DNA of 64,000 nt from JADLHS01 sp039806955 (lineage in GTDB: Bacteria > Verrucomicrobiota > Verrucomicrobiia > Limisphaerales > JADLHS01), in contig JBDHQI010000002.1 of NCBI GenBank assembly GCA_039806955.1, positions 147,199 to 211,198 of the forward strand, given 5' to 3'. The position numbers and the translations under genes were made by a program. Below, in pieces: positions 36,912 through 44,844 of this stretch. A model generated the notes under the pieces. The model was not told the origin of the DNA, did not search any database, and was given only the letters and a program-made list of their open reading frames with translations. Within the stretch, counting starts at the first letter, position 1. Each line of letters begins with the position of its first letter.

Positions 36912-39881
36912 TTAAGGCTTGGGCGCCGTTTTGTTGTCAGGCGCAACGACAGGTTCGCCTTTCAGTTCGCGCAGTCGTTGGGCAACCTCCAGTGCTTCGG
37001 TCGTCCGCGCTGGCGCGCTCAGGAGGTAATTTTCGTAATGTCGAATCGCCGCATTGGTATCCTGGCGGCGGAAGGCAATCTCGCCCAGACCATAGTCCAC
37101 GGCGAACTCCTTCGGGAACTGGCGCTGCACGGTCTCAAAATCCTGTTGCGCACCCTCCAAACGGTTGGCGTGTAGTTGGGCAATGGCGCGATAGAGAATC
37201 GCGCGATAGTTGTTTGGCTCCACGGTCGAGGCGCGATCAAAGGATTGAATGGCTCCATCGTAATCCGACAATTCGATGAGGAAACAACCGCGGTTGATGA
37301 GCCACGTCATATTGGTCGGAGAGAGTTGCAGCAGGCGTTCGCTTAACGCTAGCGCGTTGGTGTAGCGGCGATTATCCGCGTACACTTTACAGGCCGCCCC
37401 CAGCAGGTTGAAGTTGTCGGGCGATTTCGCCAGATTTTCATTAATGATCCGGCTGGCGGTGACATCGTCGTTTTTTGCCAGATACGCCGCCGCTTCGATG
37501 CAGAACAAATCCGTGAGATTGGTTCGAACGTCGGGAAGGCGATCCCCAATTTGACGCACTTCATTCACCATTTTGATGGTTTCATCCGGCAGCCCGCGAT
37601 TGAGATTCAGTTGGGCCAGCCACAATCGGCTGCCGATGTCATCCGTAACTAGAACGCGGGTACGATCAAACGACTGCGCGGCTTGTCGAATCAAATTCCC
37701 TTGCACAAACACCAGGCCCTGTTGATAAGCCAGGCCGGGCAGGTCGTACGGACCGAAGACCGTGAGCATCTGTTCCCAGGTGCGGGTTTCACCAAAGATA
37801 TCTGCAAATTCCTTGGGAATGGCCAGTGTCGGCACCTCGCCGCGTTGGTGTTGTTCGTTGAATCGCAAATTACCGGAAGCCACGACATTGTCCGGATTCA
37901 GTTCTTCCGCCAGCGCAAACCACTTTGCGGCCTCGGGATATTCATTCAGCTTTTGCAGCTCGACGCCCCAGCGAACCAGGCTTCGGGAGCAGTACGAACC
38001 CAGGATGGATACGGATTGGTTTTCACGCGGTTTAAGTCCGATTTTTTTATACAGATTTTTGGGAAACTTAAGTTGTGGCTGCTGAGTGGTGGTGCGGGTC
38101 TCGGGCAGGATGGTTGACAGAAACCCATGCTCGGCTTCAGTCCAGAACCGGTTGTTCCGCGTGACACATTGGGGCGAGAGCGGCGCGGCGAGCAGCGAAC
38201 TGGTCTTGTCCAGATGCAACAAACTGCCCAAACCGTTCGGCTCGGCGTGAAATGTTTCGAAGTAATAACCAAAGCTCGGGTGTAGATACGCAATTTGATG
38301 ATCTGCGGACATCTGTATCATCGCCTGCAGCAATTTAATCTCGGGAATGGTGGCTTGAGGTTCAAGGTTGTCAGGCACGACCCAGTCGGAATGTTTTTTG
38401 TGTAAAAATTTCTGATAATCTGGCGAGGTCAACCATGAGGTGGTGACAAAAATATAGTCAGCGGCGCGCCGTTGCCGTGTCAGCCACTCCTGCACGATCC
38501 AGAGCCGGCGGGGATCATCGCTCAGAATCACGCCGCGTTCGGGGAGGTTGAATGCTTCCGCTGCCGCAAAGCGACTTTGCAAGGAGCCGTTGGTCAGTCG
38601 GATTTGCGGGAGATTGCGATCCAGCAATATGAGCGGCGTGATGATCAGCAAGCCCAGCAATGCCGCCGTAACGCCCCATTGGACGCGGAGCGCACTCGGG
38701 GTGGGCCGCTTGACGCTCCGTCCGGGTTCATGGGCTCGCGAAACGACCAGGAGATAACCGCTGTAATAACCGACGCTCAAAGCCGCCAGATAATACAGCG
38801 GCAGAAAGGCGAAGTTGCCGCCGGGGAAGGGGAGGCTTTTGCCGATTTCTCGCGGACTAAAACCGGGGTCCAGAATCACCCATAAGCAGGCGAGCAGAAT
38901 GACGGTATGGCAGACATGGAACGCGATGTTCGTGACGAATGAACCAGCGCGACTGGCGTCGCGGTGGGGCGACCAGCGGATCGAGAACAGAAATACCGGG
39001 ACCACCGATGTGAGCGAGAGCAACAGCAAGGTCTCGCGCGGAAGGGTGGTTAGCACCCAGCGCTGAGTGCCCAGGTTGCTGCGCAATAGTTCCCAGAAGG
39101 TCGCCGAAGTGCTGCCCGACCACGCGCCAATGGTGGGTAGCAGCAGATAAAAGGCGAGTCCCGCCGAACCACAGAGCAACATGCGGCTCAGAAAATTGAG
39201 TTTGAAAAAATCCAATTTGCGCGTCCACACCAACGCGCCGAGATAAATCGGGAAACCGGCGATCATCGCGGGATTATTGGTCAGCGCCAACCCATAAACA
39301 AACGCGGCACGAAGCAGGCGCGTTTCCTTTTCATCGCGCCGATACTCGAGGAAACTGCGCAGCACGTAAGCGAACAACAGCAGATCAAACATTTCGCCTG
39401 AGCCGTTCGTGCCGTATTCCCAGAAACTCAAGCCGAGCGCGCAGACCAGGGTTGCCAGCACCGGAGGCAGCCACGCGAACGGCAGATCGGTCAACAACTC
39501 GCGCGCGCGCCCCAGCCGGAGTTTTTGCATCGCGGTTCGATCATGCGGCAGCAGCGCGACGGAGCGAGCCAGTTGGCCCAACGCCAGCGCGGCGCAGGCC
39601 ACGGAAAAAAGGTTGAAGCATAACGGAATCCCAGCGGCGGGAAGCCACCGGATGGGCAGGGTCACCAGATAATAAATCGGGGCCAGCACATCGGGAGTGT
39701 AACTCCAGCCGAGCGCGCGCACGCCGGCCGGCATTTGTTGCACCGAAGTCCAATCCGATAGAAAAGACAGATGGCGGTTGACCGTGAGCAGGTAGCATCC
39801 CGCCACCACGGCCGCCAGAGCCCACGGCAGCCAGCTCACCGTGTAATGCGCTGACGATTTTTTTTCGTGACCTGTTGTCAT
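36912..39881 (-). CDS. DUF2723 membrane protein with C-terminal TPR repeats
   Basis: A 989-residue protein. The N-terminal ~430 residues contain about a dozen hydrophobic helices and match the DUF2723 (TMEM260-like) pattern, including the acidic loop near HLSFLSDWTSVQQMPAG and WEYGTNGSGEMFDL. The eukaryotic relative TMEM260 is an O-mannosyltransferase. Soluble segments follow, then TPR repeats over the last ~300 residues (AKWFALAEELNPDNVVASGN, AIQSFDRASTVEPNNY). It is in one operon with the two sugar-transfer genes, 7 bases upstream. Probable surface protein glycosylation; the sugar is unknown. Confidence 0.8.
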   Translation of the reverse strand: MTTGHEKKSSAHYTVSWLPWALAAVVAGCYLLTVNRHLSFLSDWTSVQQMPAGVRALGWSYTPDVLAPIYYLVTLPIRWLPAAGIPLCFNLFSVACAALALGQLARSVALLPHDRTAMQKLRLGRARELLTDLPFAWLPPVLATLVCALGLSFWEYGTNGSGEMFDLLLFAYVLRSFLEYRRDEKETRLLRAAFVYGLALTNNPAMIAGFPIYLGALVWTRKLDFFKLNFLSRMLLCGSAGLAFYLLLPTIGAWSGSTSATFWELLRSNLGTQRWVLTTLPRETLLLLSLTSVVPVFLFSIRWSPHRDASRAGSFVTNIAFHVCHTVILLACLWVILDPGFSPREIGKSLPFPGGNFAFLPLYYLAALSVGYYSGYLLVVSRAHEPGRSVKRPTPSALRVQWGVTAALLGLLIITPLILLDRNLPQIRLTNGSLQSRFAAAEAFNLPERGVILSDDPRRLWIVQEWLTRQRRAADYIFVTTSWLTSPDYQKFLHKKHSDWVVPDNLEPQATIPEIKLLQAMIQMSADHQIAYLHPSFGYYFETFHAEPNGLGSLLHLDKTSSLLAAPLSPQCVTRNNRFWTEAEHGFLSTILPETRTTTQQPQLKFPKNLYKKIGLKPRENQSVSILGSYCSRSLVRWGVELQKLNEYPEAAKWFALAEELNPDNVVASGNLRFNEQHQRGEVPTLAIPKEFADIFGETRTWEQMLTVFGPYDLPGLAYQQGLVFVQGNLIRQAAQSFDRTRVLVTDDIGSRLWLAQLNLNRGLPDETIKMVNEVRQIGDRLPDVRTNLTDLFCIEAAAYLAKNDDVTASRIINENLAKSPDNFNLLGAACKVYADNRRYTNALALSERLLQLSPTNMTWLINRGCFLIELSDYDGAIQSFDRASTVEPNNYRAILYRAIAQLHANRLEGAQQDFETVQRQFPKEFAVDYGLGEIAFRRQDTNAAIRHYENYLLSAPARTTEALEVAQRLRELKGEPVVAPDNKTAPKP

Positions 39882-39927
39882 GCGATTACTCAGTTGAATT
39901 CATGTGGAACCACTTGGCAAGTATCGT

Positions 39928-41079
39928 TTAATCCGTCGCCCGCAGGTCCGCGACACATTCCACGTGTTGCGTCTGCGGAAACATGTCCAATGGCATGACC
40001 CGCCGCAGCTTAAAGACACCGTTCGCGCCCAAAATGTTCAAGTCCCGCGCCATCGTGGCCGGATGGCAGGAAACGTAGATGACTTGCGCGGGCTGCACGC
40101 GCCGCAGCAGTTCCAGCGTCGTTGACTGACAACCTTTGCGGGGCGGATCAATCAGCACGGTGGTTGCCGGGGCGGAAAATCGCGCCACCAATTGCGGTAA
40201 GGCTTCCTCGACCCGCGCGGCAATAAATTCGCCGTTGGTCACTCCGCGTCGTTGCGCGTTGCGCTGCGCCGCCGCAATGGCCAGTTGGTCACATTCCACG
40301 CCTACGAATGATTCCACCGCCTCGGCCAGTTCAATACCGAAGAAGCCGACGCCGCAGTACAAATCCACCAAATGCCGTCCGCCACCGGCGCGCAGCGTTT
40401 CGCGCACCACGCGCACCAGTTCCGGCAACAGGAAGAAATTGTTCTGGAAAAATGAATGAGACGGCACCTCCCAATCCTCAGGCGGAATTCGCAGCACCAC
40501 TTTAATCCCGCCTTTGGGTGGCGGATGCTGTCGCACATAAGTGATCTGCTCGTTCAAGGCCGGTTCAGCGATTTTGCATGTCTCGATATCTTCCACCAAT
40601 CCGCAATCCGCGCGGATGAAGCCAAGATTCAACTTTTGCTCGGGCTTGTTCCACTGACTGCGAATCATGATGCGATTGCGATAACCATACGGTTGCGGGC
40701 AGGGGATCACCGGTTCGATCAACTCTGGAGTGATGCCGCTGAGCCGCTGAAAGAGATCCGCGACCTGCTTGTGTTTGAACCGCAGTTGCGCCGGGTAATC
40801 AACGTGCTGGTATTGGCAGCCGCCGCACGCGCCAAAGTAAGTACATTCCGGCTGAACCCGTTCGGGCGCCGCCGTGATGAGCTGGACCAATTTTGCGCGG
40901 CCAAAATGCTTCTTCAGCTCCAGAATTTCGACTTCGACTTGCTCGCCCGGAATGACGAAGAGGATGAACAGGACAAAGCCATTCAAACGCGCCACCCCTT
41001 CGCCGCCAAAGGCCAAGTCTTCAATTGTGACAATGTGTTTTTGTCCCACGGCCAGCGCGGGCGCTACGGCTTCCACCAT
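39928..41079 (-). CDS. rlmD: RlmD-type 23S rRNA (uracil-C5)-methyltransferase
   Basis: RumA/RlmD family. A TRAM RNA-binding domain (IEDLAFGGEGVARLNGFVLFI) precedes the iron-sulfur cysteines (CTYFGACGGC plus a distal Cys in IETCKIAEP), the SAM-binding VDLYCGVGFFGIELA, the DPPRKGC motif, and the catalytic cysteine in YVSCHPATMARDLN. Enzymes of this group modify U1939 (or U747) of 23S rRNA; with one copy visible the exact target cannot be fixed. Confidence 0.88.
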   Translation of the reverse strand: MVEAVAPALAVGQKHIVTIEDLAFGGEGVARLNGFVLFILFVIPGEQVEVEILELKKHFGRAKLVQLITAAPERVQPECTYFGACGGCQYQHVDYPAQLRFKHKQVADLFQRLSGITPELIEPVIPCPQPYGYRNRIMIRSQWNKPEQKLNLGFIRADCGLVEDIETCKIAEPALNEQITYVRQHPPPKGGIKVVLRIPPEDWEVPSHSFFQNNFFLLPELVRVVRETLRAGGGRHLVDLYCGVGFFGIELAEAVESFVGVECDQLAIAAAQRNAQRRGVTNGEFIAARVEEALPQLVARFSAPATTVLIDPPRKGCQSTTLELLRRVQPAQVIYVSCHPATMARDLNILGANGVFKLRRVMPLDMFPQTQHVECVADLRATD

Positions 41080-41659
41080 GTTCAACTCCAGCCTGACGGA
41101 TCTGGCCAGTCAGCCAAGCGATAAATCTGCTCCGACCGATTAGCCGCACCCGCTGGCGACGCGCCCGCGCCAATCCCTTTCTGCGGGTTCGTGCGCCACT
41201 GAGCAAGAAATGGCGGAAGGAACTGGAATCGAGCGGGATTTGTCATTTCGACTACCTGTTACTACCCCTTACCACCAGAGGCACGCTGCCTCATAACTAA
41301 CGAACACCAATAAAATCAGGCACTTTCGCGTGTGAGTCAAGCACTCGACGTCACACACCCAACACCAATCAATTACTCGCGGATTACTCATTTTCTACTC
41401 GTTCACTGGCACTCCATTGTACAAAGAGGCCCTGTTTTTCAGGGTCAAATGACATTTGCCATCGGTGTGATTTGCTAAGGAGATGCTGAATAAAGCCTGG
41501 ATTTCAAATTGGCGTTGGTGCTGACGAAAAAACGATCCGCCCGCAGCGGTGATTCGTCTCGATCGCCTCGGGGTAGCGGTCACTTGTGCATCGAAAGCGG
41601 GTTTGATCCGCTTTTCTGCATCGCTTTTTATCGCTGCCACCGGATGGGTTCGTTCTTTT
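41080..41659. other. Intergenic region with a possible IS end
   Basis: 580 bp with no convincing gene. GGAGATGCTGAATAAAG at 41479-41495 resembles the terminal inverted repeat of IS5-type elements and could be one edge of the transposase relic to the right. The matching second end is not found. Confidence 0.35.
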
Positions 41660-42226
41660 TCACGCCGCGGCCCGCGCTCGTGCGCCAATCACCACATTGG
41701 CCAGTCCAAAGAGCACGTAGAGTTGATGACCGTTCTTGGCCAACCCGCGATACCTCACCTTCCGATGCCGGAATAAATTCTTCACGATGTGGAAGGGATG
41801 TTCAACGAACGCCCGCACAGAGGCCTTGGCTTTCTTCACCGCTTTGAGCGCCTCTTTCTCCGCACCTTCGGCCAGCGTCTGGATCACGCTGCGCTTGCCT
41901 GCGATTTGCCAATCCACCTTCCGTTGCAACGCCACGATCTCCGCCCGCTTCTCCACGCCGGGGTAACCGGCATCCGCATGGACTTGCGTCTCTTCGCCGG
42001 GCAGCAGATCCGCGGGCTTCGTCACGTCGGCCCCGTTCGCTGCGGTCACGACTACGGGATGCACCAGCTTGCTGTCTCGATCCGCGCCGAGGTGCGCTTT
42101 CATTCCGAAATACCATTGGTTGCCCTTCTGGGTCTGGTGCATTTCCGGGCCACGTTCGCGCTTCGCCTTCTTGGTGGAGGACGGCGCAGCGATGAGCGTG
42201 GCGTCCTCCAGCGTGCCCGCGCGCGG
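41660..42226 (-). pseudogene. Truncated IS5-family transposase
   Basis: The frame from an in-frame TAA at 42227-42229 down to 41660 encodes the C-terminal two thirds of an IS5-type DDE transposase: GTLEDATLIAAPSSTKK (first Asp), MHQTQKGNQWYFGMKAHLG, VHADAGYPGVEKR (second Asp) and the HPFHIVKNLFRHRKVRYRG region with the catalytic Glu (FVEHPF). The N-terminal DUF772-like part is gone and replaced by unrelated sequence. A dead insertion sequence next to the tRNA-Ser integration site. Confidence 0.82.
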
Positions 42227-42505
42227 TTATTGCCTGTTTATCCATCTTCAACGTAGAACAAGCCGCCGGGCTTGCGGCGGTAGAGGATGAAACGACGTTT
42301 TATAATTTCGGATTTTGGTCTGAAAGCTATGAAGCTATTCGTGGCTTTGGGTGTATCAGCGACACCAGACGGGTAGCGAATCCCGTTTTCGCGAGTGTTG
42401 GCCGGTTAATACCGGAGTGGTAAATGTGTTTTATCCCAGTATTGATTTCACTGGCACCAGCCGTCTCCTATTTTTCCATCTCGTTACTAATCAGCAAGTT
42501 GAAAA
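42227..42505. other. Spacer between IS relic and tRNA-Ser
   Basis: 279 bp of chromosome between the dead transposase and the 3' end of the tRNA gene. No gene or strong structure seen. The IS5 transposase N-terminus is not continued here. Confidence 0.4.
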
Positions 42506-42595
42506 TGGCGGAAGGGGTGGGATTCGAACCCACGGATGAGTTGCCCCATCTCCTGATTTCGAGTCAGATGCCTTTAACCACTCAGCCACCCTTCC
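42506..42595 (-). tRNA. tRNA-Ser (anticodon CGA)
   Basis: A full 90-base tRNA including an encoded CCA. The acceptor stem is GGAAGGG/CCCTTCC with discriminator G, the T-arm GTGGG-TTCGAAT-CCCAC, and the anticodon loop CTCGAAA gives anticodon CGA, which reads UCG. A long variable arm is present, as expected for serine. The gene is the integration site of the element to its right: bases 42556-42595, from the anticodon loop to the 5' end, are repeated at 63468-63507. The 5' half and promoter of the present gene are therefore probably of element origin. Confidence 0.95.
42556..42595. other. Left attachment site inside tRNA-Ser
   Basis: 40 bp, identical to 63468-63507 except for one base (A at 42568, G in the right copy). 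It covers the anticodon loop, D-arm and 5' acceptor strand of the tRNA. The integrase starts 83 bp further right. Confidence 0.88.
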
Positions 42596-42678
42596 GTTTG
42601 CTCTATTTTATTGAGTAATTATCGCGTTTTAGCGAATCATTACTTGCGTTTTCTATACCGCCGTTCTATACTATCTTC
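42596..42678. promoter_or_regulatory. Shared promoter region of tRNA-Ser and integrase, with paired TTCTATAC
   Basis: On the minus strand, TAAAAT at 42610-42605 could be the -10 box of tRNA-Ser; no good -35 is seen. Toward the integrase, TTCTATAC occurs at 42651-42658 and 42664-42671, spaced 13 bp start to start, directly before the ATG. The same paired motif occurs at 63318 and 63564. It may bind an element-encoded regulator, integrase or excisionase. Confidence 0.5.
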
Positions 42679-44160
42679 ATGAATGGCAATTCATCCGATA
42701 TTACAGACTCGCGTTGGCAAAAAACGCCCGTGGCCAATCTCGTGCGCCACGTTCAATCAGGAAACTATTATGCGCGAATCCGAGTGCGCGGCAAGCTGAT
42801 TTGGAAATCCCTAAAGACCGACCGCATCAGTGTTGCCAAGTTGCGGCTAGGAGATTTTCACAAAGAGGAACGCCAGCGCGCCGCTGCTCATCAAGCCGTC
42901 GCACGAGGCAAGATGACCTTCGGCGCGGCTCTGGAAACCTATCGCGAACGCCTCAAGGGGGATTATTCGCTGAAGGACCGAAGCAAGGCTTTTCGGGAAG
43001 AACGCATGACGGCGCTCCTGAAGTCGTGGCCCGATCTGGAACAAACCGACGTTGCTCAAATCTCTAAGACCGATTGTCTCACATGGGCCGCCCGCTTTGG
43101 GCAGACGGCCAGTCCCTCGGCGTTTAACAACACGGTTGGCACGCTCAAACTGGTCTTGGACATTGCCGTTGAAGCGGGCGCGCGTTACGACAATCCCGCC
43201 ACCCACATCAAGCGGAAACGAATTCGCCAAAAGGTTTTGCACCTTCCAACCCAGGACAAATTTCCCGAATTGGTTGCGACCATCCGAAAGGCCGATGGTG
43301 CATGGGGCAGAAAGTGCGCCGACCTCGTTGAGTTTCTGGCTTTCAGCGGATGCCGAAAAGGTGAGGCGGCCCGGGTAGAAGGTCAGCATTGCGATTTTGA
43401 GAAAGGTGAAATCACGATCCAAGGCGATCCTGTCACCGGAACGAAGAATTGGGAAATCCGTCGCGTGCCGATGATTCCCGACATGCGCCGGTTGCTTGAA
43501 CGCATCAGAGGCGAACGCGACGAAAAGGAATTCCTAGCGAGTCCCGTTATGCGAGTGAAAGAGTGCCAAGGGGCAATTAACTCGGCCTGCAAGACGCTGG
43601 GAATTGCCCGCTTCACGCACCACGACTTGCGCCACTTGTTTGCAACTCGGTGTATCGAATCCGAGGTGGACATTCCCACGGTATCGCGCTGGCTCGGGCA
43701 CAAAGACGGCGGGGCGCTGGCGATGAAGACTTACGGCCATTTGCGCGATCAACATTCGGCGAACATGGCGCAGAAAGTGGTGTTCTGTGAAACCGCCTCA
43801 AACATCGTGCCGCTGCCATTGAACGGAAACGTCCAACCAAACGCCAAAGCCGAAGCGATCACGGACAACAAGGCGGCGATTGCCGAAGCAAAGGCCAAAT
43901 ATGGTTATCCGTGGTGGGCCTCGAAAAATCCGCTTGAAGTTTTCTGGGGTCAGTTGAATGAACCAGGGCAAATTGTCCCGCTGGAGAAATTCCACGAGTG
44001 CGCCAAACAAGCAATGAGTCGCGAAGTATTCGCGGATGAGTTGCCCGAGCGTGAAGCGTTACGGGAGGAATTCATCGCGCGGATCCCGAAGGCGACGCAC
44101 GTAGAACTGACCGGGAAAATTTATGCGAGGGAGACTGATGCAAAGTTGAAAGCAAGCTGA
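42679..44160 (+). CDS. Tyrosine recombinase (integrase) of the element
   Basis: A 493-residue phage-type integrase. An N-terminal arm-binding-like segment (TPVANLVRHVQSGNYYARIRV) is followed by a SAM-like core-binding domain and the catalytic domain. The catalytic residues are visible: Arg in SGCRKGEAARV, His/Arg in THHDLRHLFATR, His in SRWLGHKDGG and Tyr in AMKTYGHLR. The ~120 residues after the tyrosine are an unusual C-terminal extension with a YPWWASKNPLEVFWGQ segment and no known role. It lies 83 bp from the left attachment site. A truncated relative starts at 63588. Confidence 0.93.
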   Translation: MNGNSSDITDSRWQKTPVANLVRHVQSGNYYARIRVRGKLIWKSLKTDRISVAKLRLGDFHKEERQRAAAHQAVARGKMTFGAALETYRERLKGDYSLKDRSKAFREERMTALLKSWPDLEQTDVAQISKTDCLTWAARFGQTASPSAFNNTVGTLKLVLDIAVEAGARYDNPATHIKRKRIRQKVLHLPTQDKFPELVATIRKADGAWGRKCADLVEFLAFSGCRKGEAARVEGQHCDFEKGEITIQGDPVTGTKNWEIRRVPMIPDMRRLLERIRGERDEKEFLASPVMRVKECQGAINSACKTLGIARFTHHDLRHLFATRCIESEVDIPTVSRWLGHKDGGALAMKTYGHLRDQHSANMAQKVVFCETASNIVPLPLNGNVQPNAKAEAITDNKAAIAEAKAKYGYPWWASKNPLEVFWGQLNEPGQIVPLEKFHECAKQAMSREVFADELPEREALREEFIARIPKATHVELTGKIYARETDAKLKAS

Positions 44161-44441
44161 TTGATTCGCGAGTAAAATTCGGGCTGTCACCGAGGGTGCA
44201 TCCGCACGCGGCCCACCCGCCCTCCCTACAAAAAATCAGCCCATTCGGGCGGGCCAGTCGGCCAAAAATATCACGCATTCTGCGTCCAAGGTATGCAATC
44301 AAAAGATTGTGATATTACTGCATAACTTTCAGATACCTTCACAAGCCATCAATCGAAGTCCGATTCTGTCCCGCTATACGGCGCTAAAACGAGCAATCGA
44401 AACTTTCAAGCGCAACAGTCATTGAAGAGTTGTTTAAGCGA
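44161..44441. other. Spacer after integrase
   Basis: 281 bp between the converging integrase and XRE genes. No gene or clear terminator recognised. Confidence 0.4.
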
Positions 44442-44753
44442 TCACTTGTCGGCGCGAGTTGGATATAGAGATATTTTTGAGCCGCTTTGAAACTGGGGTC
44501 CGACTTTGCTCAATGTCACATTCCGAGGGAATAAATCTTCAAGTGCGACACCCAAAACGCGGGCGAGAAAAAGCATTTCGCAATCCGGCACTCGGCGACG
44601 GCTCAGTTCCAGGCTCGCCAGTGAATCCCGGCTAATGCTCCAACCACGCAGTTGCAACTTTGCCGCGAAAATTTCTTGCGACCAACCTTTGTTAGCCCGC
44701 CACTTCTTGACCTGCGGGCCAATTAGATTCAGAGGGGGTTTGGGTTTCGCCAC
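44442..44753 (-). CDS. XRE-family transcriptional regulator
   Basis: A 103-residue protein whose first ~75 residues are a helix-turn-helix domain of the Cro/C1 type (IGPQVKKWRANKGWSQEIFA, ISRDSLASLELSRRRVPD, ARVLGVALEDLFP). It is divergent from the exported protein and Rhs genes, and a perfect TGTGT-N6-ACACA palindrome lies in the gap, so it probably represses itself and the cargo operon. Confidence 0.85.
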   Translation of the reverse strand: MAKPKPPLNLIGPQVKKWRANKGWSQEIFAAKLQLRGWSISRDSLASLELSRRRVPDCEMLFLARVLGVALEDLFPRNVTLSKVGPQFQSGSKISLYPTRADK

Positions 44754-44789
44754 AACCCGAGGAAATTAACGGATAAAAATAGAGCGATT

Positions 44790-44805
44790 TGTGTTCACGC
44801 ACACA
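44790..44805. promoter_or_regulatory. Palindrome, putative XRE operator
   Basis: TGTGT, six bases, ACACA: a perfect 16-bp inverted repeat 37 bp upstream of the regulator's start and 40 bp before the divergent gene at 44845. Size and place fit a Cro/C1-type dimer site. Confidence 0.5.
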
Positions 44806-44844
44806 CATTCATAAAAAAGGCTTGCGCTCGTTGGAAAGCGGCGT

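Noticed and set aside
41395..41688. 97-residue minus-strand frame beside the transposase
   Set aside because: No transposase or other motif; probably IS flank.
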